From: Alentia gelatinosa
Taxonomy: Eukaryota; Annelida; Polychaeta; Phyllodocida; Polynoidae
Direction of reading: 5' to 3'
DNA: 64,000 bases
Assembly (NCBI GenBank): GCA_950022655.1
Contig: OX465590.1
Location: 43,421,718 to 43,485,717, forward strand
Shown here: positions 57,901 through 64,000 of the stretch, piece after piece
How the letters are laid out: the number at the start of each line of letters is the position of its first letter
Numbering within the stretch: the stretch's first letter is position 1
Notes under the pieces: model-generated
Told to the model about the DNA's origin: nothing
Seen by the model: the letters and a program-made list of their open reading frames with translations, nothing else
Database searches by the model: none
Made by a program: the position numbers and the translations under genes

Positions 57901-60900
57901 TCATGTGAGGTAGACGTGCTCTAACGCTCCGCAACAACAAACCCCTGGATACCCAGTTTACCGGAGGGTAGGACTGTAACTCTTGGTATACGGTGCTATG
58001 AACACTTGCTAAATGGTTACCACTTGACATGTCAGGTGTACAAACTAGGAAACAAGTAAAATCAACCTCGGACTTACCTGGCTCCCCACTATCGCGGTCC
58101 GCTTCCAACATGGCGCCGAAAGACAAGAAGCCTGCTTGCACAAACGAAGACCTGTGGGAGTTGCTGAAAGAGATGAATCAAACTGTAGGAAAGGCACAAA
58201 AAGACATAGCCGAGATCAAGAAAGATATGACGGAACACCAAAAAACTATGGAAGAAGCGCTCCAAGAAATTAAAAAAGACATTGGTAACTTGACAGTAAA
58301 ATCTGACAGGGTTTCTACCGAGGTTGCACGTGTCGCCGCCGTAGTTGACACCCACGAACACAAACTGACAGTCTATGACCACAAGCTTGAAGAGCACGAT
58401 GTCAAGTTCAAACTTATCGACCAAGAAAGGAGGAAACTAAATCTTATAATCGAGGGTTTACCGGAAACTGACAGGTACGTAAAGGTTGAGGTAGATGAAT
58501 TACTAAATGTCATCGGAACTAACTACGATATTACGGACATTGAAGCATGCTACCGCCTCGGGTCACGCACCGATGATCCCACCCATAACAAAAACAAAAG
58601 ACCACGTGCGGTCATGTTAAAACTACGTTTCCTAACTCAAAAGTCTGAACTGTTCTCCAAAATCAAGAATCTGAAAGGGGTCGACAAGTACAGATATACA
58701 CACATAAACGAGGACCTTCCCCCTGAAGAGGCGAGGGCCCGCAGGGACTTGCGTGCAATCGCTGCTAAAGCGAAAGAACTTGGAAAAAAGAGTAGTGTTC
58801 GAGGGGCAACCTTGGTGGTCGACAACACGAGCTACACCCACAATCAGTTACATCGCTTACCTGCAAATCTACAGCCGGCCAACGTAAAACTCCGGGAAGT
58901 GGCGGATGGATATGCTTTCCAGGGACACCATGTGTTCTTATCAAACATGTACCAATGTAAAGTAACAACTGATCTAGGTGAATTCACGAGTGCTGAGGCC
59001 GCCTACACGGCCGAGCACGCTAGCTTTGAAAACAAACAAGAACTGTTGCCTCTACTACACAGATGCGAGGACGGCTATGCCGCCAAAAAGATTGGACATC
59101 AACTACAACGATCAGCGGAATGGGACAAAGTAAAAGAATCAACTATGTCAAAAATAGTTACAACAAAGTTTGACCAAAACCCAACCTTAAAACAGAAACT
59201 ATCGGACCTCACAGGAAAACTTTACGAGGCAACCGGCGACGTCTATTTTGGTTGCGGAATACCGATTCACAACAAGCAGAATATCACGCCAGACAAGATC
59301 ACCAGAAAAAACATACTGGGCAAGATCTTAGAGGAAGTTAGAGACTCTAAGTAAGTGAAAATGAGGATTGACATTGTAGCAGACTCCCGAGGGAGCCAGC
59401 TAATGAAAGCACTAAAACGAAGAAATCCAAGTTTGTTCGACAGTCACGAAATCAGAGTATCATTTACTAGAGGTGCCAAAATTGCCACGGCAGTGCAGGC
59501 GTACTTGAGTAGAATGGCAAACTACTATTCGCCAGTTGACTATGTGATACTGATCACAGGGATAAACAATCTCACTACCCGGAGCTCTAACCGCACCGTC
59601 CGCCTTCTGGATACAGATATCGGCACGCTGATCAACAACTTTACTGACGAGATGATTGCGGCTCGAGACGTGCTACAATGTTACACACGCCATGTCATAC
59701 TGTCGCATCTTGTGGGCATGGATTTCGTGGCCTACAACTCTTGGACGGGGGCGCCGATACACGAGACCGCAGCACACGAACAACACATCATGAACTCAAC
59801 CATAAAACTAATCAACAATGTCATTGTCACGCTAAACAATGACGTCAATATGCTGAGCCCTAGGCTCCACTCAACGATCCACTACAAACTGGGAAAAAAT
59901 GACTTTAACGCATACGGCAGGTTGTATGATGGGTTGCACCCAAACAACGACACACAAAATACCTGGTCTAATTGTCTCGCCACTTTTATAAATTTGTTAT
60001 CTTAGTCATGGGGCCTCTCCCTCTCCCTCCTGGTAATACCCCTCAGGCCCGTCCCAAAGGGGAGGCCTGTCGCGGGGGTGTTGCCTGGAGGTGAACTGAG
60101 GTACCCTGGCTGACTTTTTTTTACTGTGGTGCCAAATTTTTCCACTTCTAAACCCGACTTTCCTATACTGGTAGGAGCTTATATATCTTAGCACATTTAT
60201 TTAAATTGTTTTTCTTTTCTTGACAACTGTTCTTTGAATGGTATCTTGTCGTGACCGAGTATGCCGATACGACCTACTTTATTGTTTATTATTTTGATTT
60301 TGTTATGTTTCTGCAACGATGGAATGTTTCTGTGTCATCAAGCTGAACATTTAGCCATGTTGGTAGCTTTTTCGCCCGTTAAAAAAGTAGAAAAGAATTG
60401 CCAAGGTTGGTGTAATGACGACCTTAACACAAATTTTGTATTATAAATGGAAGAAACACATACGAGAGGTTTAAAAATTGTTCATTTCAATGTATGTAGC
60501 TTCTGGGCTAAAATTGATACTGTGCATCAATTACTTGTCGATTCGAATATAGATGTATGTTGCATAACAGAGTCGTGGCTAACAGAACAGATGCCCACAT
60601 ATTTAGTCGACCTCCCTGGCTTTGTTCTTGTAAGGTGTGATAGAAACTGGTCAGAGCCGGGTTCGGATAAGATAAAGATAGGGGGGGTGTTTGTATTTAC
60701 ATTAGAGAGGGTTTAGATTACGATATGCTTTCTGTGAGCCATCTTAACCAAAGCAGGGCGGGCATTGAATCAATATGGGTAAAACTAAAAATACCATCGA
60801 TTAGGCCCATATATATAGCCTCTGTATATCGACCACCTAAGGGACAGGTTGGAGAATTTGTAACTCAACATAAAGCCGATCTTCATGATTTGGAAAGTAA

Positions 60901-63900
60901 CAAGACTGTAGACATCTTCATTTTAGGAGACTTAAACATAGACTATTTAACTACAACAAGTCACGAGTATAAGGAACTAAGATTGTTGGAGGCGTCGATG
61001 GGGCTGCATCAGCTCATTAAAGATGTTACTCGTTACAGTGAAGTGAAAGACAGCAGTCTGGATCTTATTTTGGTAAACAATACAAACTACAACGAATCGG
61101 GAATAATGGATGAGCACATCAGTGACCACCTGGGTATATACGTAATCAGAAAGAAAGTAAAAATTTGTTATAAAAAAATCCATTTCAAAGGCAGGTCTGC
61201 AAAGAGGTATGATAAAGATGTCTTCCAAAGAAACTTGGAAAAGCTAAACTGGGAAAAATTTTATAATACCACAAATCCAAATAAACTTTGGACCATTATG
61301 TTAACAAAGATAACAGACACTCTTGATAAGATGTGTCCCGTTAAAAACTATTCTGTCAAAGAGATAAGGGAACCATGGCTATCAAACGAAATATTAGAAA
61401 AAATCAAAGATAAGGATAGACTTTTAAGGATTACACGCCGACATAGGACACCGGAGAATTGGGCCAGAGCAAAGCATGCTCGAAACAAAACAAATAAGAT
61501 AATTAAAAATGCCCGGTGTGATTTTATAAAAGAAAAACTAGAGAGATATAAAAACGACAATAAGAAATTTTGGTCCTCTATTTCAAACTTTACTAAAGAA
61601 AACTCTAAACGGGATAGCACGATCAAACTAAAAAATGAGAAAGGGGATATTCCGGAGGTGGAAACAGCAGATTTTATCAACAAATTTTTTACAGAAATAG
61701 GTCCATCTTTAGAAAAAACACACAGGGAGAACTGGTTAAATCAAGTGGAGACTATAAACCACGAAATGGATGACATGGTCACTGATAGTGAAAAAGTTAT
61801 GTTATCAATCAGCAATTGAAGGGTTAACAACACGTTATCTGAAGGATGCCTTTTGTGTAGTCTTGGACCAGCTTGTATATCTGTTTAATGTGTCTATGCA
61901 GACTGGGGTTTTCCCGGATAGGTGGAAGGAGGCAATCGTAGTACCAATCAAGAAAGAAGGAAATAGCACAAACGTTAGCAACTTGCGACCGATTTCCCTC
62001 CTTCCACTCCCGGGAAAGCTCCTGGAAAAAATTGTGCACCGTTGTTCACTCCGACATATTGACGACTGTCAGGTATTGTCTCACAAACAAAACGGCTTCA
62101 GAGCAAATCATTCAACGATTGACACCATTTCAAAACTTGCACATCAAATTTTCAAGGCTATAAATCAAAAACAATATACAATATGCACATACATCGACTT
62201 TTCTAAAGCTTTCGACACTATAAATCATAAAATTCTTTTCACTAAATTATCATCTATGGGCATAAAAAATATTCAATTAGACTGGTTTAGAAGTTATCTG
62301 ACAGGCAGAAGTCAACAAACCGTGGCAAATGGTATTAGGTCGCTCCCAGGATCGATCACCTGCGGAGTGCCCCAGGGGTCGATCCTGGGACCACTGATTT
62401 TCATACTGTATATAAACGACCTGGAGGGGGTAATCGGGCACTGCGGATGCTTACATTATGCGGACGATACCGTTCTTTACACATCAGGTGGAAACTTACA
62501 TATGCTAACTCAAACGATGCAACACGATTTAACCAACCTGGTACAATGGTGTGACCGTAACAGGTTAACCATTAATGTTAAAAAAACAAAAGGCGTTATT
62601 TATGGTTCAGTGGGTAAAGTAAATAGCAAAAACCACATTGATTGCCAACTTTTTATTAAAGGGAAACTGATACAAATGGTAACATCATACAAATATCTTG
62701 GCATGGCACTAGACCAAAACTTAAACTTCAACTGTCACATAAAGAACACAATAAAAAACGTCATGCATAAGATATTTATTTTAAGAAAAATACACAAGTA
62801 CTTGACATCTGACGCATGCATGACAATTTTTAAATCAATGATTTTACCACAGCTAGATTACTGGGACATTTTCATAGCCCAGGCAAATACCACTAGCTTG
62901 GCAAAATTACAGAGCCTACAAAACGAAGTGTTGCGTATCATCCTTAAGTGCCACCCACTAACACCTAGAGTTATATTGCACCGCAGTGCCTCGGTCCCCT
63001 ATTTGGAGGATAGAAGGATTACACATATCTTGAAATACATGTTTGAGCATAAAAATAATCCTGCATTGATGAAAACTGTTAATGTCAACACTAGATCTGC
63101 TCAAGGTCCCCTGTTCAAACAACAACAACCTCGATGTACCTCCTACGTTAAGTCGTTAAACTATTACGGCCCAGCGCATTGGAATGCACTTTCACCTGAT
63201 ATAAGAAAGATGAACTCTAAACAGGACTTCAAAGCGCTACTCAAGAAAAAACTGTCTGTCAAAATCCCATAGTGGAAAACTAGATGAACCATATCGCTAC
63301 TGTGTCACTCCTTTACCGTACTAAAGGGCACACCAACGTTAAAACTAACATCTTTTACAAGACCATAGTATAAACAACTGTGACTAATGTGGACGCTTAT
63401 AAAGTCACTGAAGCACTCTCCTTTGTTGCAGAAAACTGTTTGATATGTATTGTTTATTGAAATTTGAATTTGTTATAACAAGCCTCACATGGCTTAACCT
63501 GACTCTTGGTGACTGTTTCACAACACGGAGCTGGATGAATATGAAAACCAGTTAACTATTGTACTGAATTCGTCCAGCATAAATAAAGGATTTAAAAAAA
63601 ACAACAAAAAAAACCCCATCCCAACTAAACAATTAGGTTAAAATCTTTTTACACTGTAGTTAGGAGTACTGAATCTGAGTGGTCCTATGTTCGTTCCATG
63701 GACAAATCATGGAAGAACGCCAACATGTTTTGGTGAGTGTATACCGTTATTTTTCTTGTATAAAAAAGAGGTTCAGCTTATTGCTGAGATTCTATACAGG
63801 AGATATAGCAACACAAAACTGAAAGAAAACTATTCATTTTTCATCTCGTTCCAGGAGTAGACCATCACTGCTGCTTTCCCGTTGAAGGCGACATCGACTT

Positions 63901-63943
63901 AGGGGCGCCAACGTCAACAAAATATGACGCCTTTGTTGAGATG
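39981..63943 (+). CDS. Type I membrane receptor with four CCP/sushi domains (partial, runs off window)
   Basis: Exons: 39981..40041 (signal peptide 'MVLNLIVTLLLPVSLIGVSA'), 41286..41462, 41708..41885, 43840..44013, 48950..49135 (one CCP each), 49903..50035 (membrane segment 'TFLTLVVVSLCIIILRC' then basic), 50526..50566 (acidic tail with 'ELEEPLLPK'), probably 63664..63732 and 63855..63943. CCPs 1, 3 and 4 keep the four-Cys pattern, with Trp before the last Cys. Introns flanking the CCP exons are phase 1. The CCP2 exon is 178 nt and carries a frameshift. CCP-only ectodomains are typical of complement regulators and innate receptors; the ligand is unknown. The last two exons are tentative: their frames fit phase 1, and the final one ends in 'TSTKYDAFVEM', reminiscent of TIR box 1. 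The ATG directly follows an acceptor, so a 5' untranslated exon is expected. Confidence 0.72.
40301..40582. mobile_element. MITE, intact
   Basis: Ends AAGGCCTGGCGTCCACCTAC / GTAGGTGGACGCCGGGCCT, 282 bp, in the first intron of the CCP receptor. Interrupted relative at 32411-32806. Confidence 0.75.
40800..41185 (+). repeat. dispersed repeat, longest copy
   Basis: Contains both the part shared with 22720-23040 and the part shared (inverted) with 24330-24450. It lies just upstream of the CCP1 exon, in the same intron. Confidence 0.65.
41708..41885 (+). pseudogene. CCP2 exon with frameshift
   Basis: The exon begins in the expected phase ('VRCPWALPTRNGRMKYTG') and meets a stop at 41797-41799. From 41789 the +1-shifted frame resumes a good CCP half ('ECNEGYNF', then 'TWSWNNGIC'). 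Length 178 is one over a multiple of three, unlike the sister exons (177, 174, 186). A one-base insertion or two-base deletion near 41785-41790 explains it. Either a real null allele, a skipped exon (phase-1 symmetric, so skipping keeps frame) or an assembly error. Confidence 0.8.
41886..43290. other. intron of CCP receptor, no gene
   Basis: A short direct duplication near 42462-42498 and 42557-42595 shares 'GATGGCC.TCCC' and 'TTAGCATGGTGACAT'. Otherwise no element recognised. Confidence 0.4.
43291..43430. repeat. foldback element
   Basis: Arms 'AAACTGGTTTCAGATA' (left) and 'TATCTGAAACCAGTT' (right), with inner pairing of CCTCGGA segments. Loop 'CTCACTATCGTTCGGAGATT' echoes the 5.1-kb foldback. 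Confidence 0.65.
44255..44359 (+). repeat. gypsy 5' LTR, 105 bp
   Basis: Matched by 48677-48781. Unusually short for a gypsy LTR; boundaries fixed by TG...CA ends and by the GTCAC target duplication. Confidence 0.9.
44735..46876 (+). pseudogene. gypsy gag-protease-RT, ending at a deletion
   Basis: 713 residues. Gag covers ~1-200; two zinc knuckles lie at ~205-240 ('CYRCDGDHEGRC', 'CFNCGKIGHISRAC') and are followed by an RG-rich segment ('HRGHGRGRGRGQGR'). A retropepsin-like segment has 'FALDTASAVSIVG', where the usual DTGA reads DTAS. RT has 'RLCGDYKVTIN', 'FTKLDLSNAY', 'LPYGVKTAP' and 'YIDD' (587-590). The frame ends at 'WKWSSQCEEA', where the connection to RNase H should begin. There the sequence jumps in another frame to the post-RNase H 'YDYDLKYKRSEDHANADYLS', so the RNase H domain has been deleted. 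Confidence 0.88.
46858..48409 (+). pseudogene. gypsy pol remainder: integrase, broken
   Basis: Follows the RNase H deletion. 'HLGIVRMK' and 'CKTCLSLK' mark the integrase zinc-binding region, with an in-frame TAG at 47232-47234 inside it. The catalytic core has 'DRLHIDFAEY' and, after a frameshift near 47515 and a further TAG beside the 47537 ATG, 'VVSDNGPQFIAEVF' and 'YHPASNGLAERAV'. The C-terminal tail (47.9-48.4 kb) is basic and Pro-rich. At least three lesions make it non-functional. Confidence 0.85.
48677..48781 (+). repeat. gypsy 3' LTR, 105 bp
   Basis: About 94% identical by eye to the 5' LTR; followed by target duplication GTCAC and the interrupted MITE end. Confidence 0.9.
49539..49707. 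repeat. foldback element
   Basis: Arms of ~70 bp: 'GTTTTAATCTAGGCCACTGT' with 'ATGCCACGCCTGGAGTTT' on the left and 'AACTCCAGGCGTGGCATGCA' with 'AGATTAAAACGAATCAAGTT' on the right, plus outer 'GGAGA' / 'TCTCC'. The loop holds TGACGTCA. Confidence 0.75.
49735..49850. mobile_element. short MITE, GCCACTAGTGGCATA family
   Basis: 'ATGCCACTAGTGGCATA' at the left and 'ATATTAGGGGTAGGGTAATA' at the right, inverted relative to 29146-29250. A third, diverged relative is at 50955-51055. It lies ~50 bp upstream of the membrane exon of the CCP receptor. Confidence 0.55.
51129..51661 (-). repeat. LTR (3' LTR of the minus-strand element), 533 bp
   Basis: Matches 57443-57821 except for a ~150 bp block at ~51310-51480 present only here. 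Confidence 0.85.
51760..55075 (-). pseudogene. Unrecognised gag-like coding block downstream of integrase
   Basis: On the minus strand this 3.3 kb reads as a series of overlapping, frameshifted open segments rich in Ala, Pro, Lys and Glu, for example 'RHTIADMVEAAYQVKPN' near 53420, 'LLKQQRKQQRAAAEAEAAK' near 54190 and 'SLEEMLAGIPDPHMRAVVQS' near 54470. The composition suggests a structural (gag/nucleoprotein-like) protein rather than an envelope; no membrane segment or enzyme motif is seen. It could be a second element's gag inserted here or an extra ORF of this family. Several stops and shifts show it is decayed. Confidence 0.4.
55390..55890 (-). pseudogene. integrase fragment
   Basis: Zinc-binding region 'EHRSAAHLGRKRMVARI', 'YYWPGMGANI', 'CSVCVKIK', then the start of the catalytic core 'RFARITLDIISGMNE' with the first Asp. 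The remaining core acidic residues are not visible. Typical gypsy order after the RNase H fragment at 56193-55984. Confidence 0.75.
55984..56193 (-). pseudogene. RNase H C-terminal fragment
   Basis: 'LAALSEFRLTKCQIEHRAGK' then 'HVNVDCLSWRP', the end of a gypsy RNase H (usual form H.RAGK.H.NADALSRRP). Upstream RT sequence is missing; the gag-like segment ends at 56323. Confidence 0.75.
56323..57388 (-). pseudogene. gag-like region of the minus-strand LTR element
   Basis: Starts with 'MSGPGVTTRSQAQEAENEAV' just inside the LTR/primer site and continues, with frame breaks, through a charged helical stretch ('NQEIAEEVAKRHHDLEELPQ') to a segment ending near 56323. Position and composition suit gag; no zinc knuckle is seen. 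Confidence 0.6.
57443..57821 (-). repeat. LTR (5' LTR of the minus-strand element), 379 bp
   Basis: Same ends as the left LTR; an internal block is missing between 'TTTATTGCGATT' and 'CGAGGACAGCC'. Followed by target duplication TATG (57822-57825). Confidence 0.85.
58029..59354 (+). CDS. LINE ORF1: coiled coil, RRM-like region, NADAR domain
   Basis: 441 residues. The N-terminus holds a long predicted coiled coil (~35-135, 'KEMNQTVGKAQKDIAEIKKD'). An RRM-like core follows ('KLNLIIEGLPETD', 'RAVMLKLRFLTQKSELF') and a basic C-terminal-domain-like stretch ('LPPEEARARRDLRAIAAKAK'), the layout of L1/CR1-type ORF1 RNA chaperones. Residues ~295-441 form a NADAR domain: 'FLSNMY' (303-308), 'SAEAAY' (321-326, Glu323), 'TKFDQNPTLKQKL', 'GDVYFGCG' (403-410) and 'RKNILGKILEEVR'. 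The usual Trp of the D..WG motif is Phe407. About 190 residues shorter than the 11.0-kb homologue, mainly through a shorter linker before NADAR. ORF2 begins 6 nt after the stop. Confidence 0.85.
   Translation: MSGVQTRKQVKSTSDLPGSPLSRSASNMAPKDKKPACTNEDLWELLKEMNQTVGKAQKDIAEIKKDMTEHQKTMEEALQEIKKDIGNLTVKSDRVSTEVARVAAVVDTHEHKLTVYDHKLEEHDVKFKLIDQERRKLNLIIEGLPETDRYVKVEVDELLNVIGTNYDITDIEACYRLGSRTDDPTHNKNKRPRAVMLKLRFLTQKSELFSKIKNLKGVDKYRYTHINEDLPPEEARARRDLRAIAAKAKELGKKSSVRGATLVVDNTSYTHNQLHRLPANLQPANVKLREVADGYAFQGHHVFLSNMYQCKVTTDLGEFTSAEAAYTAEHASFENKQELLPLLHRCEDGYAAKKIGHQLQRSAEWDKVKESTMSKIVTTKFDQNPTLKQKLSDLTGKLYEATGDVYFGCGIPIHNKQNITPDKITRKNILGKILEEVRDSK
59361..60005 (+). CDS. LINE ORF2: SGNH-type hydrolase
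   Basis: 214 residues from the first ATG; an in-frame GTG two codons earlier was not chosen. Catalytic blocks: 'IVADSRGS' with Ser9 (ADS replacing GDS), 'TRGAKIATA', 'ITGINNLT' with Asn69, and 'LYDGLHPNN' with Asp190 and His193. Identity to the 12.9-kb ORF2 is low outside these blocks, yet the triad and block spacing are kept. No secretion signal. The 6-nt gap from the ORF1 stop suggests coupled reinitiation. Confidence 0.83.
   Translation: MRIDIVADSRGSQLMKALKRRNPSLFDSHEIRVSFTRGAKIATAVQAYLSRMANYYSPVDYVILITGINNLTTRSSNRTVRLLDTDIGTLINNFTDEMIAARDVLQCYTRHVILSHLVGMDFVAYNSWTGAPIHETAAHEQHIMNSTIKLINNVIVTLNNDVNMLSPRLHSTIHYKLGKNDFNAYGRLYDGLHPNNDTQNTWSNCLATFINLLS
60006..60446 (+). other. ORF2-ORF3 spacer of the second LINE
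   Basis: 441 nt with no ORF of note. A stable-looking stem near 60041-60072 pairs CAGGCC with GGCCTG around an inner CCC/GGG pair. The GTGATC...GATCAT hairpins of the first LINE are absent. Confidence 0.5.
60447..63272 (+). pseudogene. LINE ORF3 (endonuclease-RT) with two lesions
   Basis: Endonuclease motifs: 'KIVHFNVCSF', 'ITESWL', 'FILGDLNIDYLT', 'SLDLILVNN', 'ISDHLGIYV'. RT motifs: 'IVVPIKKEG', 'NLRPISLLPL', 'KQNGFRANHST', 'YIDFSKAFDT', 'GVPQGSILGPLIF', 'YADD' (~62457), then 'YKYLGMALDQNLNFNCH'. Lesion 1: the frame shifts at the G7 run 60680-60687, and the intact frame resumes around 60700. Lesion 2: near 61790-61815 the frame changes again and the 'K..KSSGIDG' block before the RT palm is shortened, indicating a small deletion. 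Otherwise the three segments read cleanly, so inactivation is fairly recent. Confidence 0.88.
63664..63943 (+). other. Two putative cytoplasmic exons of the CCP receptor, possible TIR start
   Basis: 63664..63732 is preceded by TGTAGTTAG and followed by GTGAGT; it reads 'VLNLSGPMFVPWTNHGRTPT'. 63855..63943 is preceded by CGTTCCAG and followed by GTAAAT; only one frame is open, which is the phase-1 frame, reading 'VDHHCCFPVEGDIDLGAP' and then 'TSTKYDAFVEM'. 'KYDAFV' resembles TIR box 1 (consensus YDAFVSY). The rest of the domain lies beyond the window. The linkage to the upstream membrane exon rests only on strand and phase compatibility across a 13-kb intron. Confidence 0.4.
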
Positions 63944-64000
63944 GTAAATATTTCAAACTCGATTGATTGTATATTAACTTCACCTAATTGAGACTTCCCA

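Larger units (their letters stand above)
57826..63613 (+). mobile_element. Second three-ORF NADAR/SGNH LINE, diverged, ORF3 broken
   Basis: ORF1 58029-59354, ORF2 59361-60005 and ORF3 60447-63272 (two lesions) are followed by a 3' region with AATAAA at ~63580 and an A-rich tail to ~63613. The 5' boundary is uncertain; it starts within ~200 bp of the adjoining LTR. Same gene order and domain set as 10.8-17.7 kb, but amino-acid sequences are far apart, so these are different families rather than copies of one. Confidence 0.85.

Noticed and set aside
61770..63272. ATG-initiated 500-residue ORF as an independent gene
   Set aside because: It is the RT half of the broken LINE ORF3; its first ~14 residues are out of the original frame.
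1..64000. CRISPR array, operons or bacterial features
   Set aside because: Spliced genes, LINEs and LTR elements show a eukaryotic nuclear genome; the hairpin array at 13.7-14.2 kb has irregular spacing and is not CRISPR.

Overview
This is a eukaryotic, animal-type window. Split genes have GT...AG introns, introns are large, and most of the DNA is transposons, foldback elements and MITE-like repeats. Gene content (BTB protein, Ig receptor, CCP/sushi receptor) and a tRNA-derived SINE with a mollusc-style tail suggest an invertebrate. A lophotrochozoan such as a mollusc seems likeliest to me and a cephalochordate cannot be excluded; the sequence alone does not settle the species.

Layout. 0.1-1.7 kb: a two-exon BTB-BACK gene (+). 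3.9-10.8 kb: repeats (SINE, LINE remnant, hAT-like MITE, nested foldback elements). 10.8-17.7 kb: an apparently intact non-LTR retrotransposon with three ORFs: ORF1 (coiled coil, RNA-binding-like region, C-terminal NADAR domain), ORF2 (stand-alone SGNH hydrolase) and ORF3 (endonuclease plus reverse transcriptase), followed by a poly(A) tail. Its ORF2-ORF3 spacer holds seven copies of a small hairpin. 20.6-31.5 kb: an eleven-exon type I membrane receptor (+) with two Ig-like domains and a tyrosine-bearing cytoplasmic tail; every internal intron is phase 1. 31.8-39.7 kb: repeats, with one CpG-rich open frame on the minus strand near 34.4 kb. 40.0-63.9 kb: a second receptor gene (+) with signal peptide, four CCP domains, a membrane segment and a tail that may lead into a TIR-like domain at the window edge. 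Its second CCP exon has a frameshift.

The CCP gene's introns are loaded with mobile DNA: a decayed gypsy element inside a MITE (44.1-48.8 kb, TSD GTCAC), a minus-strand LTR element (51.1-57.8 kb, TSD TATG) lacking protease and RT, and a second, strongly diverged copy of the NADAR/SGNH three-ORF LINE (about 57.8-63.6 kb) whose ORF3 is frameshifted.

The most interesting system is this LINE lineage. Two divergent copies keep the same unusual arrangement: NADAR at the end of ORF1, a closely spaced separate SGNH hydrolase ORF, then a long spacer and EN-RT. SGNH esterases are known in some CR1-like elements; I do not know of the NADAR plus separate-esterase arrangement being described. NADAR enzymes remove ADP-ribose from nucleic-acid bases, so a counter-defence or template-repair role is a testable inference.
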